Shown piece after piece: positions 54,982-64,000 of a stretch of DNA of 64,000 bases. The number at the start of each line of letters is the position of its first letter. Within the stretch, counting starts at the first letter, position 1. Both the position numbers and the translations under genes were made by a program. Source of the DNA: Macrothele yani (Eukaryota > Arthropoda > Arachnida > Araneae > Macrothelidae); assembly GCA_039090855.1 (NCBI GenBank), contig CM077011.1, positions 136,464,749 through 136,528,748 on the forward strand. The letters are read 5' to 3'. The notes below the pieces were generated by a model. The model saw only the letters and a program-made list of their open reading frames with translations, was not told the DNA's origin and made no database searches.

Positions 54982-56068
54982 CATCATTGTCAACCATTAT
55001 TAATCCACTGCTGGACGAAGGTCTCCCCAAGTTTCCTACACAACGGTCTGTCTTGTGCCAGTCTCCTCCATGTCACTCCTGCATACTTTTGAATTTCATC
55101 CACCTATCTCCCATGTGGTCTTTTTCTGTGTCTTTTTCTGTGTCTTTTTCTGTGTCTTTTCCTGTCCCTTGGAATCCGATCTAAAATTTCGGCTGTCCAT
55201 CAATGGTCTGTCCTTCTGGTAGCATGTCCAGCCCATTGCCATTTCAGGGATTTAACTCTGATCATGATGTCTTCCACTCTTGTCATTTTTCAGATCCACG
55301 AGTTCCTCTTCTTATCTCTCCTGGTTACACCAAGCATGCACCTCTCCATGCTACTTTGAGTTGTCGGCAGCCTTTGTATGTCTCTTTTAGTTAAGGTCCA
55401 CGTCTCTACACCATACGTAAGCACTGGAAGGATGCATTGATCAAACACTTTTCTTTTAAGACATAATGGCATATTGCTCTTGAAAATTATGCTGTTTTTC
55501 CAAAAGCTCTCCAGGCAAGTTTTGTACGCCGGTTAATTTCTTCATGAATGTGACCCTCACTTGATATCTGCTGTCCAAGATAAACGTACGTGTATGTTAT
55601 CTCCAGCTTTTCTCCATGAATCGATAAATCTTCATTTCTTGAAAAAGCATTGTACATCACTTTTGTCTTCTGAAAGTTCATTTTTAATCCCACTTCTTTA
55701 CTCTTGTCAGCAAGTTCCTGGATCATACTCTGCAGCTCTGATGGGGTAGTTGCAAAAATGACTATGTCATCAGCAAAACGAAAGTGAGTTAGATAATCTC
55801 CATTAATCTTTATCTCCTTGTTTTCCCAGCTCAGCAACTGAAAGACACCCTCCAATGTAGCATTAAAGAGCTTCAGAGATATGGTGTCACCTTGTCTCAC
55901 TCCCTTTCCTACTTTTATGTGTGCTGTATTCTCAAACAGTCAAATCTTTGCACTTGCATTTTCATAGATGTTATTAATAATATTAATGTATGCATCTTCA
56001 ATACCGCAGGATTTCAGAGCCATTGTAACTGCTGATGGTTTCACCGAATCAAAGGCTTTTTCATAATA
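54961..56068 (-). pseudogene. RTE-B LINE, 5'-truncated copy, minus strand
   Basis: From the (AT)n tail at 54961 the minus strand reads, from the 5' side: YEKAFDSVKPSAVTMALKS, GKGVRQGDTISLKLFNATLE, GDYLTHFRFADDIVIFATTP (FADD), TYVYLGQQISSEGHIHEE and MPLCLKRKVFDQCILPVLTY, to GRWVDEI-type residues near 55090. It reaches further 5' than the copy at 6319. Frameshifts occur near 55480 and 55905. Confidence 0.88.
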
Positions 56069-56071
56069 TAT

Positions 56072-56224
56072 ATATAGTATACACTAAGAAGATAGCGTAA
56101 GCCTAAAACACGAAAGACTAACCCAAACCATGCGCAAACTATGAGCACTTTCTGTGCTCATAGTTTGCATAGTTTGGTTAGTCTTTCGTGTTTTAGGTTT
56201 ATGCTATCTTAGTGTATACTATAT
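56072..56224. repeat. Hairpin with arms of about 75 bp and 5-nt loop
   Basis: The left arm contains CACTAAGAAGATAGCGTAAG, CGAAAGACTAAC and GCGCAAACTATGAGCAC; the right arm carries the complements GTGCTCATAGTTTGC, GTTAGTCTTTCG and ATGCTATCTTAGTG. The loop is TTTCT. The hairpin directly abuts the truncated 5' end of the RTE-B LINE. Confidence 0.93.
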
Positions 56225-56829
56225 TTTGTCTATATGGAGACATGTTCTGGTGTGCTGCAATTGCGTAGCTGGGTGTTGGTCTCCTGTTTCGCAGTCTCAT
56301 TATGTCAATCATTCTCTCTCTATATATATATATTTATATATATCCAGAATGCAGACAGTTTTGAAAATGCTGAGCTTTGGCTCTATCAAGGACCAGTAAC
56401 AAACAGCATTAACTCATCTCTACAAAGACCTAGTTGAATATTGGTTTCTGCTATATCATATGTATTTCAGGTAAATGACCCCACAAATCAAAAAACACCT
56501 TCTAAGCCCTGAAAAGGTAAAAATTATAAGAATAAATTTAGCAATACATATATGACATACATGGCCCAAACCACAATGACTCATCGTCCACAAATCCAGA
56601 AAACCCTAGTACAGAGTCCAAGAGCAAAAAACAAAAACAAAAAATTTTTGACTATTGCCGTGAGACACGTTATGACTTTAGACATATGAAACGTAATACA
56701 AAACCTGGAAAATTACTTAAATAAAGAAAAGTTGCAATATGTAAACAGTATTGTAAAAATGCTTTACTTGAAAGCACAAACTACATAAAATGTTTCATCC
56801 CTATACAAACAAAAGAGACAGCAGAGCCA
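56225..56829. other. Unassigned sequence after the hairpin
   Basis: GTCTGTATGG-like unique sequence, then a (CT)n(TA)n tract at 56310-56345 similar to the LINE tail at 54950-54980, then AT-rich DNA. No gene. Confidence 0.4.
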
Positions 56830-57335
56830 TGTGGCTTAAGCAAGATGTAGGCTAACCCTTGATATGACCAAAATAAAAAATGCCACCAAGATGTAGGCTT
56901 ACCCTTGATATGTATCACAGCATATGTGGTAATATTTTGGAAACTCAAAAATTATATGAAAGAAAAATACTACCAAGAAGTAGTCTAAACTTTGATATGT
57001 GTCACAGCATATGTGATATAAATTGACAAAGATAAAAATACCACCACAAAGTAGGGCAACCTTCAATGTGCATCGCAGCACATGTGCTAAATAAACTGAC
57101 ATTTTTTTTTTTTAAATACACCAAGTAGGCTAGTCTTCAATATGTATCATAGTATATGTGGTAAATTGAAAAAGGTGTGTCATAGCATACATGGCAAAAA
57201 TGTTAACACTAAAAAATTATGAGAGACAAAAATGATACCAAGAAGTAGGCAAAACTTTGGATGTTCACAGCATATTTGGTACAAACTGAAAAAAATCAAA
57301 ATACCACCAAAAAAGTAGGCCGATAGTTTATTGAA
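56830..57335. repeat. Degenerate tandem repeat, about six units of ~85-100 bp
   Basis: Blocks of the form ACCA(A/C)..AAGTAGGC.AA..CTTTGATATGTGTCACAGCATATGTGGT (shown shortened) recur at about 56835, 56885, 56970, 57050, 57120, 57235 and 57305. Units vary in length. No coding content. Confidence 0.75.
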
Positions 57336-57980
57336 TGCAAGGGTTAAATTCATCACTCAAAAATAAATTAAAAAAAGAAATAAAAGTTTAGATTTCAAGC
57401 AGTTTTTGTGAAAAGATTTTAAAGGAATTATTAAAATGAGTAATTCATCAAACTGTTAATACATCAAGGTGTAATGCAATTCATTCGCTCACAAATAAAT
57501 TATAAGCTGACACTACATAACGATGAAATAAATATATCATATGTACCTATTTTCCCATACACTATACTTATTTTCACAGCATCTTCATAAATGTTTTCAT
57601 AAGTTCCCTTTTCACAAATGTCTTGACAGTATGTAAGTACTTGATCAAAAGGCTAAGAAGAGAATTATATGAGAAACTAAATATATTTAATGCAGCACTT
57701 AACATTCAAAAAAAGCATAACTTTTTGATTTCAAAATTTGATTTTTGTTTTCATTTATGCACCTCATTAGCATATTAGATTTAAACTGCAAACTGTTCAA
57801 TAAAAATTCAAAACATAGTTTGGAATTATGATCAGATGTTAGTAAATAATGCAAATAACATAATCTGAACCACACCTAAAAGGTAAGAAAAAATATAATT
57901 CACAGCACATAATTTAATTCAACAACAAAATCAAGTATGGAAAAACAAATAACAGCAGGCTTTCAGAATGCTGCTGATAA
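57336..57980. other. AT-rich sequence, nothing recognised
   Basis: No repeats, fingers or transposase motifs seen. Confidence 0.45.
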
Positions 57981-59453
57981 GATGGACATACCTGCCAACA
58001 CTGACCAGGGCACTGTCAGTAGTAACTCATACTGTTACGCGGCGTACGTAACAGCTACTTTTGACCGTGATAATGTAATTCCTTACATTCTTCTAAATGG
58101 CTTAATTTTACACGGTTTTTTTTTAAATCTAACTAATTTACTACTGCTTTTAAGTTAGGGGTTTATATTTCATGGAATTTATAATTTATATAGTACAATG
58201 CTCAAATGGCTCAATGCAACTTTTTATCCAGTGAACTACAGGATTATTTGAAACAATGAAAATAGCAAACTTTAAAATGCATAAAGTAAAATTAAAGGAG
58301 CTTACCTTATTTTTTTCTGTTGTACTCTGCCAAAATAAGTTTCCTTTTTCGAAACTAAAGCAATATAGATGTCCGCCATACAGCGTTGGTGTAAAAATGC
58401 ACTGTGCTGTTCAATCATACTTATTTCTGAGCATTGCTTAGCATTCCCATTTCACTCATTTTTTATGGCTTTGTATTCAATTGGAAAGAACTATCAGAAA
58501 TCCAACAGGTAAAGATACATTATTTTGCTATATTTGTTGAATTAATACCAGCATTTCCCAAAAAAAAAATTGCCTCCCTTTAGCAATAATACATACCAGC
58601 ATAAAAAAACTTTTCTTAACAACTTTATTCCCTCAGTTATAATGGACAACCAACAACTTTAAACTTTAATATTTGGTTCTTTGTTTTTAATATAAGCTGC
58701 TACACCTTTGAAACGGCCAGCCATAGTGCTCGCATTATCACAACAAAAGGATGTGCAATTATTCCACCCTATGCCCAGTCTCGTTAATTCAGATTCAATT
58801 AATTTAAATATTCCTTCTCCAGTATTATCAGAAGAATCTAATAATGCAAGCAAAGTGGTTATGATTTGGCCCTTTTCATGAGCATAATAGCTAACAACTA
58901 GGGAATATAGCTTTTTGGCCTCGATGTCACTGCTGCCATCAGTCGTTAATGCAAATGAATTATTTTTAAGTACATCACAAAACTTAGATTTGCTGGAATC
59001 CGCCATTGTGCGAATGATGGCTCTTGTTTTTGTGCACCCACTGCTGTATTTCTTAGCAATAATAGTCTGGAAACATTTTTGTGAGCAATGGTCCTGCCTG
59101 ATCTGCAACTGAAATGGGAATATTATGTTCGATTAGAAATTTTGCAAAAAGACTTTCGGATCGTACAGTACTAAAATCATCATCTTTAGTACAAAATAAT
59201 GAAACACTGTGATTTGAGGCTTTACTTTTCACAAATTCCGCATGTTTATTGCTTGCAGCATGGCGCCAACAATCGTCACGCCCCCGTGAACCACAGAAAA
59301 ATTCTAAGTACATACCGTACAAGGTATATCCATCTTTCTCCGATGATGCAACAATGCAGGGCCACTGTCTGGAATATTCCTTTTTAAATTTCTGGCAATT
59401 CTTCAATTTTTTTGGTGGCACGGAAGCTGTTGTTTCATTCTGACGCTTTTTCA

Positions 59454-61989
59454 CAGGGTTCGTACTCTTTTTGGGGGAAAAAATTCAAGGACTTTCCAGG
59501 TCTTTTCCAGGCCATATACAAAAAATTCCAGGATGATTACTACGCTTACAGTATCATGCTCAAATTAGTTTTTAAAAGCAATTTCAGTTTTAAGTAATAA
59601 AAATGATGAAAGATGCAAATGGATTAGGGATGATAGGGGAAGGGAATAGAACTGTCCATAATTAGCATGTTCTCGTTGCGCTAGGCGCTTAAGCACTGCT
59701 GAATTCAGTCAGACCCCAATGGTCAAATGATTGAAATGTGCTGATGTTCATGGAATGAAATGGTTGATCAGCTATGATAACCGCATAAAAGTTCGAAGGG
59801 GGCGATTTCTTTTTTACGTTATGCAACATTCTACATTACTCCAGTATTTATCTTGTCATCATCAACAATAGCAATGTAACTAAAACTTACGATCGCGGAT
59901 ATCGGCCAACTGAAAATCTGCCATACAACTAAGGGATACAACACACAGGTATCATGTTACAGTGTATTGTAATTGAAAAAAAAAAAAGATTTCAGAAATT
60001 AAAATCGAAAAAAAAAAAACTTTCAGAAATTAATATCAAGTCATGGTGTTTCAAAAATCCGCTTTCCTTTATAATGTTTAAAAACATGTAATGTTTTTTC
60101 TTTTTTTACCTGTCATGTATAATAAAATGGGTTGATTTTTTTATGGAATCAGACGTCCATATGTCCTCGTCTGAGTTCACACGTTAGCTACTGTACAAGT
60201 AGACATATTTTTTCAGCTCAAAAATATGTAGTTTTGTATGTATTCACAGTATAACTCATTCCGTATTCCCACAGAACAAAATTCAGCAGATACAAATGAA
60301 GAACATCAAGACCCACCCAACACCATGTTTCCGATTGTCTGCTGTTTATATTCAAGAAATGCGAATATGGATCAATGGTGAATGCAGCAACTATGGTTTT
60401 TATTTATTACCAAGAAAAAAAAAGGAGCCTGAAAGCTGTAAAGCTGAAACGGATATTTCTTCCCCTCCCGAAAACATTCCGATTAAGTTCAAACAGCAGG
60501 AGCACGCGTCCACGCACACTCAACCTCTGGAATGTCCTGATGGAACGGCTTCTTTTCATTTGGCACATCGCCATAAATCACCACCTGCAGCTCACTGAAG
60601 TGTCTTCCTCCTTCACATTAACTATAGGAGAAACGCAAAAAAAAAAAAAAAAAATGCTGCCCAATTTTCGACAAAATGACCAAATTTACGTCATAACGTT
60701 GCAATTTACTAAAATACGTTTATCTGCTGAATTTCGCCTAAATCCATTGAAAACTTTTTAATTAGATTTTTTTATTAAAACAGTAACTCAGACATCTGAA
60801 TAAAAATGTATGTTCGTAATTAAAATAGAGTCCATATCATCACAGAAACAAAATTTAAGGATCACTCTGTTTAAATAAACCATGGCATCTAAAAAAAAAT
60901 AATTTGCTTGCTTTTCCCGTAATTTATAATTGCCGTTTCTTTTTTTTTTTTGAATCCGATTTTGCAACGGAAGATTTTTTTTTTTTTTTTTTTTTGCATC
61001 TGCTTAAGTTTCAAACGGAATTCGGCGAAATTTGCACTAGAACTTTATTGTGATGTATTTTAACCACTGTAAAAATTTTACTGTGTTATTTTCAAAATTC
61101 CGGAAAATGGATTTCTGAAAATATCTCTTAGTCCTTTTGAGCCGTGGAAGTGATAAACAGGTGTTTGCTTTCTTCCCAACCAAGGTCTTCGGATCAGCGC
61201 TCCCAGCTGTCAATCAACCGTTGCTTTGGTAACACACTTTCTGCTCAAGGCTCACTGTCTAAAGAGGCACACATAATAAAAATTTCCAATGCTAACTTTT
61301 TAAGTTTTAAACCGATTCAAATGGAATTTTGGGAGTGAGCTTCTGTAATCCAATTATAGTAAATGTAAAAATTTCAGCCACTTTTGTGAAAAATTCGCAA
61401 AGATAGTTTTCTTATTTTTTATCATAAGTAGCCGAAGTCTCTTGAGGGGTGGGCCGGAAGCAAGCGTCTTAATGCAATAAACAAGGAGCAGATGAATGTG
61501 TTGTTCAGGCATACTCTTCACTGGTGGATGCCAGCTGACTTGGTAAACACGCGACCCCTTGCAAATGCTAAATGTCTCTTATTTCCCCTTCTGTTGTTCT
61601 CAGTAGTTGTCGGACGGACATCAAGCTCAGGGCTAGAGAATGCATCAAGCTCCCCTTCCCTAACAGACCTGCTAGTAATCATCCAATTTTATTGCACTGG
61701 AAGTAGTGCTTCCCCCCCCCCGCCAAATTAGGATTTGGGCACATCCGAAACACCACTGTAGCCGGCGGTTTCTTTGAGAACAGAGGAGAGGAACTTAAAA
61801 AAATTAAGGGGTAACAGTCAGTAACACGATTTCCTAAAAGGGCATTTTTTTTAAGCACTAATTTCAAATTTCAAGGCTTTTCAAGACAGCATTAAAAAAA
61901 TACCGGTTTTCCAGGATATTCCAGGCCTTGAAAACGTAATCATGATTTTCCAGGACTTTCCAGGTTTTCAAGCACGCGTGCGCACCCTG
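59454..61989. mobile_element. hAT-C non-autonomous element, copy 2
   Basis: CAGGGTTCGTACTCTTT at the left and, on the minus strand, CAGGGTGCGCACGCGTGC at the right. TTTTCA flanks both ends exactly (59448-59453 and 61990-61995). Its removal restores CTGAAAAAGCG (LKKR) in the hAT-A transposase. The interior parallels copy 1 from 52530 on. Long T runs at 60968-60995 and A runs elsewhere. No transposase. Confidence 0.93.
60296..60598 (+). other. Open frame shared by both hAT-C copies (copy 2)
   Basis: 100 codons: MKNIKTHPTPCFRLSAVYIQ, EMRIWINGECSNYGFYLLPR, AETDISSPPENIPIKFKQQE, CPDGTASFHLAHRHKSPPAA. Compared with 53222-53431 most differences in the first half are single-base. Product unknown. 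Confidence 0.4.
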
Positions 61990-63104
61990 TTTTCAGGAAA
62001 CGATCCATCTTTGTGAAGAAGAAGAAAGGCGCAATACAACAACCGTACACGCTAATGAAGCGAACTTAGCACGTGCAAAACTCGAAGTCGATTCACTGAC
62101 GCGAGCCTACCGTCCTGAGACAACGCGAACAGAACAGGTAACGTTGCCAGATTTCAGTTCAAAACTACCACCAGTAACAATCAATCTGACGCGTTCGGAA
62201 TCCCCCCACGCTTGACCAGAGCGAACTCCAGCACGTGAGCACGCACTGCGCGAGCCTCCACTTATCACATGATAATACTGTTACACCAATTCCAGTTTAT
62301 GACAAAAAGCATTTATATATATCCTGAAATATTAGCAGAAACACTAATTTTGAAAAACAAAAGGAAAATTCGTAGACTCGTCCGTAGTTTTAACAAGGTT
62401 TCCGTAGTCAGGCAACTGAATCCGTAGAAACTATGGACATTCCGTAGTAGTTGGCAGGTATGGATGGATAATGCTGTGCAATATTGTATACATACAGAAG
62501 CACTGTAAATAGACACTAAACACACACTCAGACCTGCCAACTTTCAGAAACAGAAATCCGTAAAAAAATTAATCGATATATTTGATTAAATTACTTGTCG
62601 CGCATATTGATTAAATGTACCGAACATATCGATTTAAAAAACGATGTTACCCAAATGAACCATCAACTTTTAATTGAAGTGTCTACAGATGTTTAAATTT
62701 ATCGGCACATTCATATCGATTAAAATAAATTCTATACATAATTTCTCATTACTATGCTATCATTATGACCTATAAAGTGATAAAAATTTACTTTTACAGA
62801 AGTTTGCATCTAAAGGGAAGGATGTTCTACCCTTTCAATGGGATCGTGTCCCACGCCGTCATGAAACATACCAAGATATTTTCAAAAACGAACCATTTTC
62901 ATGTTAGGTTTTTATCTTACGGAGACACGGACGATGAGACAGTCAAATAAAAAAAACATTAAATAAGTAAGAGTGAATGAGAGACACTAACTGGTAAATT
63001 ATGTTCAACTAAAAATGAAGTGAACAAACATTTTGTACGAATCGCATAGAGTTCATTATAACTTTTAACAAAGGAAGTTAATTTTGTTATTTTTTTCCCA
63101 CGCA

Positions 63105-63250
63105 GTCAACGTTATATTTATGCTTGTCACTAGAAATATGATTTGTAATATCATTCCTTCCACCATGCGAAATGTTGAAATTGCATCGGCACGTAGCGCA
63201 AAACGCATATTTTCCTTTCTTGAAGATTTCGCAATACAATGGAATTCCGC
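63105..63250 (-). pseudogene. hAT-A BED/TTF-like zinc finger
   Basis: The minus strand reads GKYAFCATCRCNFNISHGGR then NDITNHISSDKHKYN, a clean C-x2-C...H-x5-H finger. The preceding SAEFHCIAKSSRK matches the P-C-I-x-x-S-x-K block of the other copies but in a different frame, implying a 1-base indel between them. Confidence 0.75.
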
Positions 63251-63626
63251 AGAATACGAATCACAGAATATTTTATAGTACTTTTTTCCCCTTTTATGTT
63301 GCTGCTGATAGCGAATCACTAATACTAAATTTATTACCACTCGGGAAAAAAAATGTAAGTGAAAACTGCTATAGTAGAGGAAAAAATACTGATTACAGAG
63401 TTTTCCAATTCGAGCTGGTCAGCTAGGAAAGCAGAGAGCAACTGATGTAAGGTTTGATGTAAGGTTCTTTCATCTAGAAACAAAGGTTTAGGTTTTAGTT
63501 ACGAATGTCATTCCCTTGAGTTCGTCCCCTCCCTCCCCTCATTCCTCACAGGCGGATAGATGCCTTGTCTTTTACTAAATCCGATCCCTTTAGCGGCATC
63601 CGTTATACTTCCAAATGGCACTGATT

Positions 63627-63965
63627 TTATAATAAAGTTATGTCTTCTCTTCCTTTCCTCCCCCCCCTCATCTTACCGAATAGAGCTTCTCTAGTCATTC
63701 CTTTTAAAAACAATCTGGACCCATCAACGTCTGAACCAACAGCTCTCCTGCAGTAAACTAACACAATTGTTTTGCCGGAACAAAACCAACTGTCTTTTAC
63801 ATCAGGCGTAACTGGAACGATACAGCCACTTTGTCGGTGACATCCTCCCCATCTCGTCCCCTGCTCCCTTTGTGGCGGCGTAACCACGGCATAATGATAA
63901 AATGTTTGCACCGGGTTTTTAACTCCGATCTTATGTCTCTGCAAAAAAAAAAAATGGCCTAACAT
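63627..63965 (-). other. Unrecognised open frame
   Basis: 112 codons including TFYHYAVVTPPQREQGTRWG and VLVYCRRAVGSDVDGSRLFL. It has no domain I know and would fall in the outer part of the hAT-A that starts at 62529. Length is modest for chance in this GC-richer patch, so it may be non-coding. Confidence 0.25.
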
Positions 63966-64000
63966 GACAAACTGTAGAATACACGTACTGTTTTAGAAAA

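Larger units (their letters stand above)
58659..62008 (-). pseudogene. hAT-A transposase, N-terminal and part of catalytic core, interrupted
   Basis: The start codon at 62008 gives MDRFLKKRQNET, continuous across the hAT-C insertion site. Then KEYSRQWPCIVASSEKDGYT and FCGSRGRDDCWRHAASNKH (decayed BED/TTF-like finger: one pair of Cys is spaced wrongly), and FLIEHNIPISVADQAGPLL. Next come FALTTDGSSDIEAKKLYSLV (first catalytic Asp) and NNCTSFCCDNASTMAGRFKG (second catalytic Asp in CDNA). The frame ends soon after IKNKEPN. The C-terminal dimerisation part is absent. One frameshift lies near 59100. Confidence 0.87.
57987..62462 (-). mobile_element. hAT-A element with transposase, split by a hAT-C
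   Basis: The left end CATACCTGCCAACACTG and the right end on the minus strand CATACCTGCCAACTACTACGG match at the first 13 bases. GATGGA flanks both sides (57981-57986, 62463-62468), a perfect 6-bp target duplication. A minus-strand transposase begins near the right end. After subtraction of the hAT-C at 59454-61989 the element is about 1.9 kb, so it lacks the distal half of a full transposase. Confidence 0.9.
62529..64000 (-). mobile_element. hAT-A element, left end in window, right end not seen
   Basis: CAGACCTGCCAACTTTCAGA at 62529 is a perfect family end, 66 bp outside the preceding hAT-A. A zinc-finger remnant lies at 63105-63250 in the same relative place as in the 48237-50059 element. 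The matching right end is either beyond the window or decayed. Confidence 0.65.

Overview
The window looks like non-coding, repeat-saturated nuclear DNA of an invertebrate animal, most likely an arthropod. It is AT-rich by eye. It holds many families of broken transposons: RTE-type LINEs, hAT, Tc1/mariner, Penelope-like elements and tRNA-derived SINEs. The only host coding signal I can support is three short, widely spaced candidate exons on the minus strand (41358-41422, 26428-26497, 10901-11025). They would fit one or more genes with very long, transposon-filled introns. I see no rRNA, CRISPR, operon or bacterial organisation. Species cannot be fixed from the sequence.

Layout. 1-1938: RTE-A LINE split by a hAT. 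2018-9732: a 7.7 kb hAT with matching ATAACT flanks, a decayed minus-strand transposase and nested insertions (RTE-B LINE at 6319-7175, a TIR element at 7291-9022). 9752-10690: RTE-A 3' end joined head-on to an inverted 5' end. 10901-11025: candidate exon. 12415-13225: GC-richer tandem repeat. 14059-14376: inverted repeat. 14387-19366: three-level nest (RTE-B hit by Tc1, Tc1 hit by a full-length RTE-A). 19423-25000: Tc1-like remnant, then a mariner-type element hit by two different hATs and later partly duplicated. 25695-26230: Penelope-like 3' end. 27005-28990: SINE, mariner and Tc1 remnants. 29080-31701: 2.6 kb fold-back hAT-A. 33360-34880: Penelope-like element with inverted ends. 35075-36590: hAT with an 8-bp duplication. 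38583-40268: hAT-A carrying a 51-bp minisatellite. 43691-44070: Penelope-like fragment. 44643-48147: Charlie/GTF2IRD2-like hAT hit by a tRNA-like SINE and a Tc1. 48150-51235: minisatellite split by a hAT-A and an unclassified insert. 51888-54812 and 59454-61989: two copies of one non-autonomous hAT-C family. 54961-56068: RTE-B. 57987-62462: hAT-A transposase copy split by the second hAT-C. 62529-end: another hAT-A.

No element looks capable of moving by itself; every transposase or reverse transcriptase reading frame seen is frameshifted, truncated or interrupted. The informative part is the insertion stratigraphy. Target duplications can be read directly at many junctions (TA for Tc1; 5, 6 and 8 bp for different hAT groups), which allows relative dating of insertions. 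A recurring family with ends near CA(G/T)ACCTGCCAAC (called hAT-A here) accounts for much of the window and carries unusual internal tandem repeats.
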